Assembly (NCBI GenBank): GCA_036011085.1
Contig: DASCMS010000087.1
Location: 5,496-69,495 of the forward strand
Reading direction: 5' to 3'
Length of the DNA: 64,000 nucleotides
Source: UBA8231 sp036011085
GTDB taxonomy: Bacteria; Latescibacterota; UBA2968; UBA8231
Shown here piece after piece: positions 35,674 to 45,025 of the stretch. The translations under genes and the position numbers were made by a program. The notes under the pieces are model-generated. The model did no database searches, was not told the DNA's origin, and was given only the letters and a program-made list of their open reading frames with translations. Position 1 is the first letter of the stretch. Each line of letters begins with the position of its first letter.

Positions 35674-38600
35674 ATGATTCAGTGGACACCGCGGGTGATC
35701 CTCGCCGATCGTCTGTTCCGGCTGCCTGTATGTGGTGGACCTGGGGAGCCGCCGACGCTGAACGCGCCCGGATTCGTGTGTGTCGATCAGCGCTGGTCCC
35801 GGCGAGATCGGGCCTGGATGTATTACCTGCAGACGCCAGCCGTGGGCGGCGACTACCCGTTGGACGTTGCCGATGACAAGGGCGCCTCGGACCACACCGA
35901 CGTGGCCGTCCGCAGCCTTGATCAGCTGCGCCAGCCATTCGTCGACGCCAACACACAGTGGCCCCGGCGATGGCCCCTCGGACACACATGTTCCAGTATG
36001 CGAACGCGCCAGACCCTGCAGGCTGAACCCCTTCCACCGGCAGGGAATGAGGACACATTGCGCTGGTGGCTGGCCCAGGACGACGCCACCTTGTGGCGCC
36101 AGCTTCCCGCGGCGGAGTTCCCCAGGGCCCACTACGTCAACGTACACCAGGGCTGTCCCATATGTGGCACGGCGATCTTTGCCCATCACGGCTTCTATCC
36201 TTGGACGCGCCAGCACTTGCCGGGGGATCTGCGTTCCACCTGTCCCTCCTGCGCTGCCGTGTTCCCCAGCAACGACCTGAGGACGGACGATTTCAGTTCC
36301 GGTGACTACGTCGACGACGGCTTCGGATGGTTTGACGATGAGGATCACGTGTTTCTCTTCGCCGCCTCCAGCCACCGCGAGCTCGTCGGCCATTTCACAG
36401 GCGCCATGCGTTCCGTCACCCAGCACCTGCGCCGCCGCCCCGATGATGTCGACGCCGCCCGGATCCTCGGGCTGATGATGCTGCGCTGGTCGCTGGAAGA
36501 GGTCTACGTCGCCGCCGCCCCTCAGTTTCGCCACGGTCCCTCGCAGGAAATCGAACGCCCGTGGGATGGCGGCCCCGTCGACTGGGTGGGCATGGACGAT
36601 CCCATCGCGGCTCTCTACCGCAAGGGCTCGCTCGCTTACGCCATCGACGTACCCATCGTCAGCGACGTGCTCGCCGCTGCCTACGACGCCGCCTGGCCGC
36701 TGTTGCGTCACGACGACGAGTGGATTGCCCGTGCCAGCCTCCAGGGGCTCTGTCTCGCCGATGCCGAAGGAGGCTGCCAGCTGATCGAGGAAGCCCTCTG
36801 CTGCCTGATGCAATGTGCCATCGATGGCGGTGCGTTGAGCAACAAGCCGCGCACGAGTCTGGGCGTGCTGTCGGCTTTGCGGGCCCTCGATCGCGATGAC
36901 GCCACCGACGTGGTGGACTGGCTCTACGACTGCGGGCCGGATCGCCTGCGTGTCTTCGTCAGCAACAACTTCACGGTCGATGGCATGCCCCCGGAGGCCA
37001 CTGGCGGTTATGACGACACACACACGCGCGGTGTCTTCGAGCTGGAGCACCAGGTCGCCGCGCTGCGAGCCCTGCAGCCTGAGGCCTACCCGGTGTCCCG
37101 CTTCCCGTCGATCACCGACGACCCGCGCCTGGAGCGTCTGGTACGCGCACCTTACGACGTCGCCATGCTGGGCCGGATCCCTTTCCACTTCGGTGATGGC
37201 GGCTCCTCCGGTGTACAGCAGTCTCTTGCCGACCGCGATCCGCTGCGCCCTCTCGACGGGCAGACCCTCGAATGGGCCGCCGCGCTGGGTTCCGCTAGTG
37301 CCCGCAGACTGCTCAGCGATCAGCCCTGGACGCCGGGGACCACCATCCACGATGGTGTCGGCTTCGCTATCCTGCGCACCGGCGAATCCCCCGAACGAGC
37401 CGCTGCCGGTATCGTCTACGGTGACGCGCCGTGGCACCGGCACCAGGACCTTCTCGACCTGCAGCTCTACGCCTTCGACCGTCCGTTCCTGTCGGCCCTG
37501 GGGTATCCGCAGTCGTGGGCCCACGTCAATTCCTGGGAGGGCAACTGGGCGACGCACAACACGGTGTGGTCCGTCGTCGATGGGGTCGAGCCGCTGGAGT
37601 TGCCCTTCGACACGCCGTGGCACTTCCTCAAGGAGATCGCCGGCCGCGGACGCCTGCTGCGAGTGCTGCGCGCGGCAGGTCTACAGATCGCCGAAGTCGA
37701 GGCGCAGCGCTGGGTCTTCGATGCCGACACCATGTGCTGGATGCAGCCGGGAGTCACGTACCGCCGGCTGTTTGCTCTCGTCGAGATGGGCGTCGACGGT
37801 GCCGATGACGAGGGGCTGATCCTGGTCGACCTGGCGCGCATCCACGGTGGTGACGAGCACTGGCGCATGTGCCGCGGCCTGGAGGGCACGCTGCAGATGG
37901 AAGGTGTCATACCACGGTCACAGTCGGGTACGCTCGCGGGAACCGCAGTCGAACGGGGTGCTCTCGAGGCCGTGTCCCACCGGGATCACCTGGGCCTGGC
38001 GTGGATGGATGACGTCAGCATCCTCGATGCCCGCGCCGGGCCCGGCGATGCGATTCGCGGTACCTGGACGAGCTGTCACGACTCGGGCGCACATCTGGAC
38101 CTGCGTGTGCTGCGTACGACTCCTGGCACGACGCTGCGCTGCGCCCGAGCCACGGCGGTGATGGACACACCCGAGCGCTCGAAGTACGACTACCGCACTC
38201 TCGCCTGGCAGCGCCCCGCACCCGGTGACTCCGCCACCTGCGTGGACCTCATCTTCGAACCCCACGTGGGTGGAGCCAGCCTGGTCGACGCTCAAATCAT
38301 CACCGCCGATACCGAAGAGGCCTGTGGCGTACGCCTGCAGACCTCGGATACTGAAATCACCCTCTACTGGTCACCCGGCCGTGACCCGGATGCCACGACG
38401 CACTTCGATGACGGCGCGGAACTCGCCGGCCCCCTCGCCGTGGTGGCGGCCAACCGGGTCACCGCCGTCGGCAGTTCCGCCCTGATTCGAGCCGACCGGC
38501 GCTGGACGCTGCCAACGCCCCGACAGCAGGGCACCATTGCCGCCCTCGATCGCCAGGACTGCACGATCGATGTCGAGGGATTCACCGAGGTCGCTGTGGG

Positions 38601-38988
38601 TGAGAGAATCGCCGTCAATGGCGACGGTCGAGGTCACACCTACCTGATCGTCATCGCCGAATCCCGTTGCGACCGCCAGCGACTAACCCTCGACATGGCC
38701 TCCGTCCACGGCCGCGCCCGTATCGCCGCCATCGATGGTGCCCGGATGGAACTCGACTTCTTCCTCATCACTCGTACAGCCACGCTGCACGGTACGCGCC
38801 TGCTGCACGAGGACAGTGGCGCCTGGCAGCCCATCGCCGCCGCCGTCAACAACGACGGCGATACAACCCGAATCGATCTCGTGGCGCCGCTGCCGGATGT
38901 GCAGGTCGGTGACTGGGTCGCCGCCGTGGACTACGTCGTCGGCGATGCTGTCAGCCTCGAGCTCACCCGGACGAACGCTATGCCATGA
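35674..38988 (+). CDS. Heparinase II/III-like protein with N-terminal zinc ribbon (1104 aa)
   Basis: Very large relative of heparinase II/III lyases. A zinc-ribbon is formed by C161, C164, C190 and C193 (CPIC, then CPSC). The central region (about 250-500) looks like the helical toroid of polysaccharide lyases. The lyase-type block contains PWHRHQDLLDLQLYAF (about 585-605), followed by THNTVWSVVD, which matches the HxHxD and HNT patterns of the family. The C-terminal half is beta-rich. No signal peptide. The stop overlaps the ATG of a sulfatase by four bases, so lyase and sulfatase are made together. It is a paralogue of the protein at 46753-49782. Activity is inferred. Confidence 0.75.
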   Translation: MIQWTPRVILADRLFRLPVCGGPGEPPTLNAPGFVCVDQRWSRRDRAWMYYLQTPAVGGDYPLDVADDKGASDHTDVAVRSLDQLRQPFVDANTQWPRRWPLGHTCSSMRTRQTLQAEPLPPAGNEDTLRWWLAQDDATLWRQLPAAEFPRAHYVNVHQGCPICGTAIFAHHGFYPWTRQHLPGDLRSTCPSCAAVFPSNDLRTDDFSSGDYVDDGFGWFDDEDHVFLFAASSHRELVGHFTGAMRSVTQHLRRRPDDVDAARILGLMMLRWSLEEVYVAAAPQFRHGPSQEIERPWDGGPVDWVGMDDPIAALYRKGSLAYAIDVPIVSDVLAAAYDAAWPLLRHDDEWIARASLQGLCLADAEGGCQLIEEALCCLMQCAIDGGALSNKPRTSLGVLSALRALDRDDATDVVDWLYDCGPDRLRVFVSNNFTVDGMPPEATGGYDDTHTRGVFELEHQVAALRALQPEAYPVSRFPSITDDPRLERLVRAPYDVAMLGRIPFHFGDGGSSGVQQSLADRDPLRPLDGQTLEWAAALGSASARRLLSDQPWTPGTTIHDGVGFAILRTGESPERAAAGIVYGDAPWHRHQDLLDLQLYAFDRPFLSALGYPQSWAHVNSWEGNWATHNTVWSVVDGVEPLELPFDTPWHFLKEIAGRGRLLRVLRAAGLQIAEVEAQRWVFDADTMCWMQPGVTYRRLFALVEMGVDGADDEGLILVDLARIHGGDEHWRMCRGLEGTLQMEGVIPRSQSGTLAGTAVERGALEAVSHRDHLGLAWMDDVSILDARAGPGDAIRGTWTSCHDSGAHLDLRVLRTTPGTTLRCARATAVMDTPERSKYDYRTLAWQRPAPGDSATCVDLIFEPHVGGASLVDAQIITADTEEACGVRLQTSDTEITLYWSPGRDPDATTHFDDGAELAGPLAVVAANRVTAVGSSALIRADRRWTLPTPRQQGTIAALDRQDCTIDVEGFTEVAVGERIAVNGDGRGHTYLIVIAESRCDRQRLTLDMASVHGRARIAAIDGARMELDFFLITRTATLHGTRLLHEDSGAWQPIAAAVNNDGDTTRIDLVAPLPDVQVGDWVAAVDYVVGDAVSLELTRTNAMP

Positions 38989-40328
38989 TCGACACCAGCC
39001 CCGTACGCCGGCCCGACCAGCCCAACATCCTCTACATCCTGGCCGATGACCTCGGCTGGGGTGACATCAGCCTGCACGGGTCGCCGATCCGTACGCCGAA
39101 CATCGATCGCCTCGCCGTCGAGGGGTTGGAGCTGACCCAGCACTATGTCTGTCCCATGTGTACGCCTACCCGTGCCTCCCTGCTCACCGGACGCCATCCC
39201 GGTCGTTTCGGCGCCCACGCCACGGTGCCCTCCAATGCGCCGGTTCTGCCCGACGGGTACGCGACTCTGGCAACACTTCTGCGCGATGCGGGGTACGACA
39301 CCGGCCTGTTCGGCAAGTGGCACCTGGGCTCGAGCCCGCAGTTCGGTCCCAATCAGTTCGGCTTCAACACGTCCTATGGCAGCCTTGCCGGTGGCGTCGA
39401 TCCCTACAATCACTTCTACAAGCGCGGCGAACATTCCGTTACCTGGCACCGGAACGGCGACCTGCTCGAGGAGCGAGGCCATGTCACCGATCTCGTCGTG
39501 CGTGAGGCATCACAGTGGATCGAGTCCCGCCAGCAGCCGTGGTTCGCCTACGTGCCGTTCACCGCCGTGCACGTGCCGGTGAAGCCCACCAGCGAATGGC
39601 TCTCCCGTTACTTCCACGAAGATTTCGACGACGATCCGGCAAAGGATCTGTCCTTCAAGAAGTACGCCGCCTACACGAGCCACATGGACTGGGGGGTGGG
39701 ACAGCTGCTGGAATCACTGGAGCGTACCGGCCAGCGCGACAACACCCTCGTTGTCTTCACCTCAGATAACGGCGGCCTGGAGGATTGCCCGCTCCATGGC
39801 ACGGACAGATACCCCGGCTGGCAGGAAGAATACCCCCGCCTGGGCACGAACAGACCGTACCGCGGTGTGAAAGCCCAGCTCTACGAAGGTGGCGTGCGTA
39901 CGCCGGCGCTGGTCAGCTGGCGGGGCCAGATCGAAGCCGGTATCAGGATGAACGACCCGGTTCAGGTCGTCGACTGGATGCCGGCGTTCTGCGACCTGGC
40001 CGGCGCTGTTCCGCAGGAGGATCCGCACTGGGACGGTCAGGACATCAGCCCGCGGCTTCTGGGCAGTAGCCCGCCGCTCGCGTCCCGCAGCCTCTACTGG
40101 AACTTCCGCGGCGGTGTGCACCTGGCGGCGCGTGTCGGCGATTGGAAGCTGATCCGTCGCGAACCCGACTCCGGCGGTCCAGTACGAGAGCTGTTCCACA
40201 TCGGTGACGATCCGCACGAAACGCAGCAGATCAGCCGTGATCATCCCGATGTCGTCGACGAGCTGCAGAGCTACATCGACGATCAACGGCAACTCGACGA
40301 CAGCGCCAGACGACCTGACGCCGTCTGA
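38985..40328 (+). CDS. Sulfatase, arylsulfatase-like
   Basis: 447 residues. NILYILADDLGWGD is followed by C59 in CTPTR, a formylglycine site with Thr in place of the more usual Ser. GKWHLGS and FTSDNGG complete the metal site. ATGA overlap with the heparinase-like gene and TGATG overlap with the metallophosphoesterase make a translationally coupled trio. No signal peptide. It likely removes sulfate from the product of the coupled lyase. Confidence 0.92.
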   Translation: MIDTSPVRRPDQPNILYILADDLGWGDISLHGSPIRTPNIDRLAVEGLELTQHYVCPMCTPTRASLLTGRHPGRFGAHATVPSNAPVLPDGYATLATLLRDAGYDTGLFGKWHLGSSPQFGPNQFGFNTSYGSLAGGVDPYNHFYKRGEHSVTWHRNGDLLEERGHVTDLVVREASQWIESRQQPWFAYVPFTAVHVPVKPTSEWLSRYFHEDFDDDPAKDLSFKKYAAYTSHMDWGVGQLLESLERTGQRDNTLVVFTSDNGGLEDCPLHGTDRYPGWQEEYPRLGTNRPYRGVKAQLYEGGVRTPALVSWRGQIEAGIRMNDPVQVVDWMPAFCDLAGAVPQEDPHWDGQDISPRLLGSSPPLASRSLYWNFRGGVHLAARVGDWKLIRREPDSGGPVRELFHIGDDPHETQQISRDHPDVVDELQSYIDDQRQLDDSARRPDAV

Positions 40329-41392
40329 TGTCCGCCCCTACCTCCCGCCGCTTTCGCTTCTTCCAGTGGAACGACCTGCACGTACGCGACCGCAATGTAC
40401 CCGGCCGCACAGGAGGCTACCCGGGATGCAACGAGAAGGCCGCCTGGCTCGCCGCCGTCACCCGCGGCGAGGTGGCCGACATCGAGCCGCCGGACTTCGT
40501 CGCCTCCGTGGGTGATCTCATCTGCGGGCAGATCGACGACTACGGTGACGACTTCAGGTTCTTCCAGCGCCTGGTGGGAGGTCGTCTCGTCCACGACGGT
40601 CTGGAGGTACCCGTCCTGCCCTGTGTCGGCAACCACGAGAACCGCCAGGGAGAAGGTGTAGCCGAACTCAACGCTGCCTACGACACCTGCCATGGCCCTG
40701 GCTGGCACAACTACCTCTACACCGTCGGCGGTTTCGCTTTCGTCGTCGTCGATACGAGCGGCGCCCATCGGACTGCGGATGACATCACAGCGGCGCGCTG
40801 TGCATTTGTCGAGCGCGCCGTCGAGCGTGCCGGGGACATGCCGGTCATCCTGCTCACCCACGTGCCCCTGGTCGCCATGCGTCAGGAGGAGGCGCTGATC
40901 CCGAGCTTCGGGTTCTCCAGCTGGAAGGTCGTCGACGAGTCGCTCCTCGACCTCGTCACTCGACACGCCGACCGGGTCGTCGCCGTGCTCTGCGGGCACA
41001 TCCACATCACCGGCGTACGCGTCGTGGAGGGCGTCTACCACGTCATGCCCAGCGGCACCGCCGGCTACCCTGCCGACTTCGCCAGCTACGATGTCTACGA
41101 GGATCGAATCGACGTCGTCATGCACCGGGCCCCGGCGCCGCTCATCGGCGACCGGGAAGCGGGGAACATCCACGGGGCCAGACGCCACGGCATCGACTAC
41201 ACCGACGCCGAGCACAGCGACCACGAGAGTTATCTGTCAGGAAATCCGGGAGAGCGCAGCTTCAGCATTCCGCTGGAGGGCGCACGGAGGCCTGATGTTC
41301 AGGCGTCGTGCGCCGTGGAGGTGTTCCGCGAGGATGAGGCCGGGTATTGGCGTCGAGTCGACCTCCCGGGCGGCACGAGCCTGATGTCGTGA
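40328..41392 (+). CDS. Calcineurin-like metallophosphoesterase
   Basis: 354 residues. The dinuclear metal motifs appear in order: NDLHVRD, GDLI, GNHEN, LLTHVPL and GHIHITG. The first block reads NDLH where many members read DxH, so an Asn precedes the Asp-Leu-His. No signal peptide. Third gene of the coupled set after lyase and sulfatase; it may remove phosphate or cleave a phosphodiester in the same polymer, which is a guess. Confidence 0.88.
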   Translation: MSAPTSRRFRFFQWNDLHVRDRNVPGRTGGYPGCNEKAAWLAAVTRGEVADIEPPDFVASVGDLICGQIDDYGDDFRFFQRLVGGRLVHDGLEVPVLPCVGNHENRQGEGVAELNAAYDTCHGPGWHNYLYTVGGFAFVVVDTSGAHRTADDITAARCAFVERAVERAGDMPVILLTHVPLVAMRQEEALIPSFGFSSWKVVDESLLDLVTRHADRVVAVLCGHIHITGVRVVEGVYHVMPSGTAGYPADFASYDVYEDRIDVVMHRAPAPLIGDREAGNIHGARRHGIDYTDAEHSDHESYLSGNPGERSFSIPLEGARRPDVQASCAVEVFREDEAGYWRRVDLPGGTSLMS

Positions 41393-41408
41393 CTGACCTC
41401 GCCGGGGT

Positions 41409-41603
41409 CTACACTGAATCCACGAGGTTGCCCTCCACGTGCACCGGCCGGAACAGCGTCTGGCGCTTCGCCGGCATCGCCGCCAGCAGGTCGGGATGGG
41501 GCCGCCACTTGTGCCACTTGGTGTTGACATAGTTGTAGCGGCTGAAGATGGCGGTGCGGTCCGCGAACAGCAGCGGCTGAGAGGGCTGATTCGTTGGGGT
41601 CAT
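41409..41603 (-). CDS. Small hypothetical protein (64 aa)
   Basis: The ATG at 41603 is preceded by GGAG at a spacing of seven bases. The predicted protein has no transmembrane helix and contains SRYNYVNTKWHKWRPHPDLL, rich in aromatic and basic residues. I do not recognise it. Another minus-strand frame overlaps the same region, so coding is not certain; the good ribosome-binding site favours this frame. Confidence 0.4.
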   Translation of the reverse strand: MTPTNQPSQPLLFADRTAIFSRYNYVNTKWHKWRPHPDLLAAMPAKRQTLFRPVHVEGNLVDSV

Positions 41604-41662
41604 GATCCGTCTCCATGGGAAGGGTCTGTTTTCCGCCGTATGATAGGGCCCCGCTCGCCCTC

Positions 41663-41691
41663 TTGACGCGCAGATTCTCATCTTTTTCAAT
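41663..41691 (+). promoter_or_regulatory. Candidate sigma-70-type promoter for frdABCD
   Basis: TTGACG at 41663-41668 is followed, after exactly 17 bases, by TTCAAT at 41686-41691. This leaves about 70 bases of leader before frdA. The -10 is weak. Confidence 0.35.
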
Positions 41692-41761
41692 TAGAACCCC
41701 TGTTCGACAACCCTACTTATCGCAGTTCTGCCAGCACTCAACTGAAGGCCGGTGGCTCTTC

Positions 41762-43516
41762 ATGTCTCAAGCAGAATCATCCGAGTACGACGTCCTCATC
41801 GTCGGCGGCGGCGGGGCCGGCCTGCGGGCGGCGATCGCGGCCTATGAAACCGACCCGACGCTGAAGATCGCCGTCGTCTCGAAGGTCTACCCCATGCGGA
41901 GCCACACCGTCTCCGCCGAGGGCGGCGCCGCAGCGGTCATCAAGCCCGACGACAGTCTCGAAGATCATTGCTACGACACGATCTCCGGTGCCGACTGGAT
42001 GTGTGACCAGGACGCCGTCGAGTCCTTCGTCAACGAAGCCCCGAAGGAGCTGTTGCAGCTCGAGCACTGGGGCTGTCCGTGGAGTCGCGAAGAGGACGGC
42101 TCGGTGGCGGTCAGGCCTTTCGGCGGCATGAAGATCAAGCGCACGTGGTTCGCCTCGGACAAGACCGGCTTCCACATGCTGCACACACTCTTCCAGACCA
42201 GCCTCAAGTACGATCCCATCAAGCGTTACGACGAGTGGTTCGTCACCAAGGTCCTCATCGAGGACGGCCGTTGTCAGGGTGTGGTCGCCATCGAGCTGGC
42301 CACCGGCCGCATCGAGTCGATCCTGGCCAGATCCGTCATCATTTCCACCGGCGGCTGCGGCAAGATCTTCCCCTTCACGACCAACGCCAACATCAAGAAT
42401 GGCGACGGTATGTCGCTGGCCTACCGGGCCGGTGTACCGCTGAAGGACATGGAGTTCATCCAGTATCACCCCACGGGCCTGCCTTTCACGGGGATCCTGA
42501 TCACGGAAGCCTCCAGGGCGGAAGGTGGCCACCTGCTGAACAAGGACGGCTATCGCTACCTACAGGATTACGATCTCGGCAAACCCGAACCCAAGCCGGT
42601 GCTGCGCTCGATGGAGCTGGGCCCGAGGGATCGTCTGTCCCAGGCCTTCGTCAAGGAGCAGGAGAAGGGCGGCACCCTGGTGGGCGAGTACGGACACTAC
42701 GTGCACCTCGATCTACGTCACCTGGGCGAAAAGGTGATCGACGCCAGGTTGCCCTTCGTCCGCGAGTTGTGCGAGAAATACGAGAACATCGATCCGGTGA
42801 AGGATCTGATCCCCGTCCGTCCCGTCGTCCACTACATGATGGGCGGGATCGATACCGACATAGATGCCGCGACGCCGTTGCCGGGGCTCTTCGCTGCCGG
42901 GGAGGCAGCCTGTGTCAGCATCAACGGAGCCAACCGGCTGGGCTCCAACTCGCTGACCGAGATTCTGGTGTTCGGCGCCCGCGCCGGAAAATCGGCTGCC
43001 GCCTTCGCCCGGGATCAGGGCGGCACCAGCACCGGTGTGCAGGCTCAGGCGCAGGATGAGCGCGAACGCCTCAACCGGCTGATGTCAGGTGAGGGAAGCG
43101 AGTCCATCGCCGGTCTGCGGAAGGAAATGCACGATACCATGGAGGAAGGCGCTGGCATCTATCGCACGCAGGACTCGCTGGCGGCTTCCGGCGAGAAGAT
43201 CCGTGAATTGCAGGAGCGCGTCGCCAACGTCAACGTCAGCGATTCGAGCCACACCTTCAACACGGAACTGACGGCAGCCATCGAGCTCGCCTACATGCTC
43301 GACGGTGCGGAAGCCATCATCCAATCGGGCCTCAACCGGAAAGAGTCGCGAGGTTCCCACCAGCGATCCGACCACCCTGACCGCGACGACGAGAACTTCC
43401 TCAAGCACAGTCTCGCCTTTCGAGAGCAGAGCGGCCCGCCGCGAATCGAGTACAAACCTGTGAGCATCACGCGCTGGCCGCCCGGCGAACGCGTGTACGG
43501 ACAGCAGAAGGGCTGA
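41762..43516 (+). CDS. frdA: Fumarate reductase/succinate dehydrogenase flavoprotein subunit
   Basis: 584 residues from the ATG at 41762; the open frame begins at 41615, but the family N-terminus (YDVLIVGGGGAGLRAA) starts just after this ATG. The FAD-linking His is in RSHTVSAEGG. HYMMGGIDTD and GANRLGSNSLTE are the active-site and FAD-binding blocks shared with E. coli FrdA. With the next three genes it forms a complete quinol:fumarate reductase or its reverse, at the inner face of the cytoplasmic membrane. Confidence 0.93.
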   Translation: MSQAESSEYDVLIVGGGGAGLRAAIAAYETDPTLKIAVVSKVYPMRSHTVSAEGGAAAVIKPDDSLEDHCYDTISGADWMCDQDAVESFVNEAPKELLQLEHWGCPWSREEDGSVAVRPFGGMKIKRTWFASDKTGFHMLHTLFQTSLKYDPIKRYDEWFVTKVLIEDGRCQGVVAIELATGRIESILARSVIISTGGCGKIFPFTTNANIKNGDGMSLAYRAGVPLKDMEFIQYHPTGLPFTGILITEASRAEGGHLLNKDGYRYLQDYDLGKPEPKPVLRSMELGPRDRLSQAFVKEQEKGGTLVGEYGHYVHLDLRHLGEKVIDARLPFVRELCEKYENIDPVKDLIPVRPVVHYMMGGIDTDIDAATPLPGLFAAGEAACVSINGANRLGSNSLTEILVFGARAGKSAAAFARDQGGTSTGVQAQAQDERERLNRLMSGEGSESIAGLRKEMHDTMEEGAGIYRTQDSLAASGEKIRELQERVANVNVSDSSHTFNTELTAAIELAYMLDGAEAIIQSGLNRKESRGSHQRSDHPDRDDENFLKHSLAFREQSGPPRIEYKPVSITRWPPGERVYGQQKG

Positions 43517-43522
43517 GCCTGC

Positions 43523-44263
43523 ATGTCAGAAACGATCACCCTCGAAGTGCTTCGCTACCTGCCCGAAGACGGCGCCGAGCCCGCTTTTCAGTCGTACGAC
43601 GTCCCCCTGCGAGCGGACTGGGTCGTGCTCGACGCCCTCAACCACATCAAGGATCACATCGACGGCACGCTGTCGTACCGGTGGTCCTGTCGCATGGGTG
43701 TGTGCGGCAGTTGTGGCATGATGCTCAACGGCAAGCCGGTCCTGACCTGCGCTGCTTTTCTCGAGTCTTTCGCCCCCGGGCCGATCCGCGTCGAGCCGAT
43801 GACCCACTTCCCTGTTGTGCGCGATCTCGTCGTCGAGATCACCGACTTCGTCGACAAGCTGAAGGAGGTGAAGCCCTGGGTCATGCGGGAGCTGGAGAAG
43901 CCGCTGGAGGATGGGGAGTACCGCCAGTCCCCGGAGGAGCTGTCGGACTACAAGCAGTACACCATGTGTATCAATTGCCTGCTGTGTTACGCAGCTTGTC
44001 CTGTGTACGGCCTGGAACCGGCGTTCACCGGGCCTGCCGCCCTGGCCCTGGCACAACGGTACAACATGGACACGCGAGACGAGGGCAACCAGGAGCGCAT
44101 GGACAAGCTCTCCAGCGATGAGGGGATGTGGTCCTGCACCATGGCCGGCGAGTGCTCCAAAGCCTGCCCCAAGCACGTGGATCCTGCCGGAGCGATCCAG
44201 CGCTACAAGCTCGCCGGCGCCACCGACTGGTGGAAATCTCTGATCACGCGGAAGGGCAAGTGA
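43523..44263 (+). CDS. frdB: Fumarate reductase iron-sulfur subunit
   Basis: 246 residues. The [2Fe-2S] site is in SCRMGVCGSCG, the [4Fe-4S] and [3Fe-4S] sites are in CINCLLCYAACPVYG and GECSKACPKHVDP. It links the flavin to the quinone site in the membrane subunits. It begins six bases after frdA and overlaps frdC by one base (TGATG). Length matches E. coli FrdB. Confidence 0.94.
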   Translation: MSETITLEVLRYLPEDGAEPAFQSYDVPLRADWVVLDALNHIKDHIDGTLSYRWSCRMGVCGSCGMMLNGKPVLTCAAFLESFAPGPIRVEPMTHFPVVRDLVVEITDFVDKLKEVKPWVMRELEKPLEDGEYRQSPEELSDYKQYTMCINCLLCYAACPVYGLEPAFTGPAALALAQRYNMDTRDEGNQERMDKLSSDEGMWSCTMAGECSKACPKHVDPAGAIQRYKLAGATDWWKSLITRKGK

Positions 44264-44667
44264 TGGCCTACACCCTGTACCATCCGAAGTGGCACCGGGA
44301 CGCCAAACCCATCTTCTGGTGGGTGAGGCGTTGGGTATACATCGGCTTCATCTTCCGCGAGCTGACGAGCGTGGCGATCGCCTACTGCGCCATCCTGCTG
44401 ATGTTTCTGTATTGGGGACTTCATTCGGGACCGGAAACCTATGCCAAACTGATGAGCTGTCTCACCCATCCCCTGATGATCACCCTTAACGTATTCGCCC
44501 TGTTTGCCGTGCTCTACCACAGTATCACCTGGTTCAACCTGTCACCGAAGGCGATGGTCTTCCGCTTCGGGAAGTGGAGAGTACCGGACCTGATGGTCGC
44601 CGGTGGCAACTATGCGGGCTGGTTCGTCGTCTCGGCGGTGATCGCCTGGGCGTACGTCACAGGATGA
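44263..44667 (+). CDS. frdC: Fumarate reductase membrane anchor subunit C
   Basis: 134 residues with three transmembrane helices. The stretch IFRELTSVAIAY and the block LYHSITWFNLSPKA correspond to FrdC of E. coli (REGTAVPA, LLHTKTWFELAPKA). The start overlaps the frdB stop as TGATG. FrdC is the haem-free two-subunit anchor type, which differs from the single-polypeptide SdhC of many environmental bacteria. Confidence 0.88.
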   Translation: MAYTLYHPKWHRDAKPIFWWVRRWVYIGFIFRELTSVAIAYCAILLMFLYWGLHSGPETYAKLMSCLTHPLMITLNVFALFAVLYHSITWFNLSPKAMVFRFGKWRVPDLMVAGGNYAGWFVVSAVIAWAYVTG

Positions 44668-44677
44668 GAGGTCGATA

Positions 44678-45019
44678 GTGAACAAGAGTAACGATCCCTT
44701 CTGGTGGAGTCTGTTCGGCGCCGGCGGCGCCCTGACGGCCATGGTCGTCCCCATCCTGCTGTTCCTCGCCGCGTTGGCCACGCCCCTCGGATGGATCGAG
44801 GGACCGAGTTACGAATCGGTCTCGGGCGTACTGCTACACCCGATCGCCCGACTCGGTGCCATCGGGCTGATCAGTCTGTCATTGCTCCACTGGGCGCACC
44901 GGTTTCGCTTCACCTTGTATGACGGATTGCAGCTCAAGCACCTCTTCCAGCTCATCGCCGTCATCTGCTACGGCGGCGCCCTCGCGGGAAGCCTTGTCGC
45001 CGCGTACGTGATCTGGTAA
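44678..45019 (+). CDS. frdD: Fumarate reductase membrane anchor subunit D
   Basis: 113 residues starting at GTG 44678. Three transmembrane helices are visible and HWAHRFRFTLYDGLQ matches the FrdD quinone-site block. It completes the four-gene order A-B-C-D of enterobacterial-type fumarate reductase. The stop lies six bases from the stop of the convergent CDF gene; no terminator fits between them. Confidence 0.88.
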   Translation: MNKSNDPFWWSLFGAGGALTAMVVPILLFLAALATPLGWIEGPSYESVSGVLLHPIARLGAIGLISLSLLHWAHRFRFTLYDGLQLKHLFQLIAVICYGGALAGSLVAAYVIW

Positions 45020-45025
45020 CTGGGA

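Larger units (their letters stand above)
41393..41761. other. 369-bp gap between metallophosphoesterase and frdA
   Basis: It holds a small minus-strand reading frame (41409-41603) with a good ribosome-binding site and a candidate + strand promoter (41663-41691). An AT-richer stretch (41680-41730) precedes frdA. No terminator hairpin is evident after the metallophosphoesterase gene. Confidence 0.5.

Noticed and set aside
35491..37623. 710-residue minus-strand open frame opposite the large heparinase-like gene
   Set aside because: Composition is biased and no domain is visible; the + strand frame has zinc ribbon and lyase motifs.
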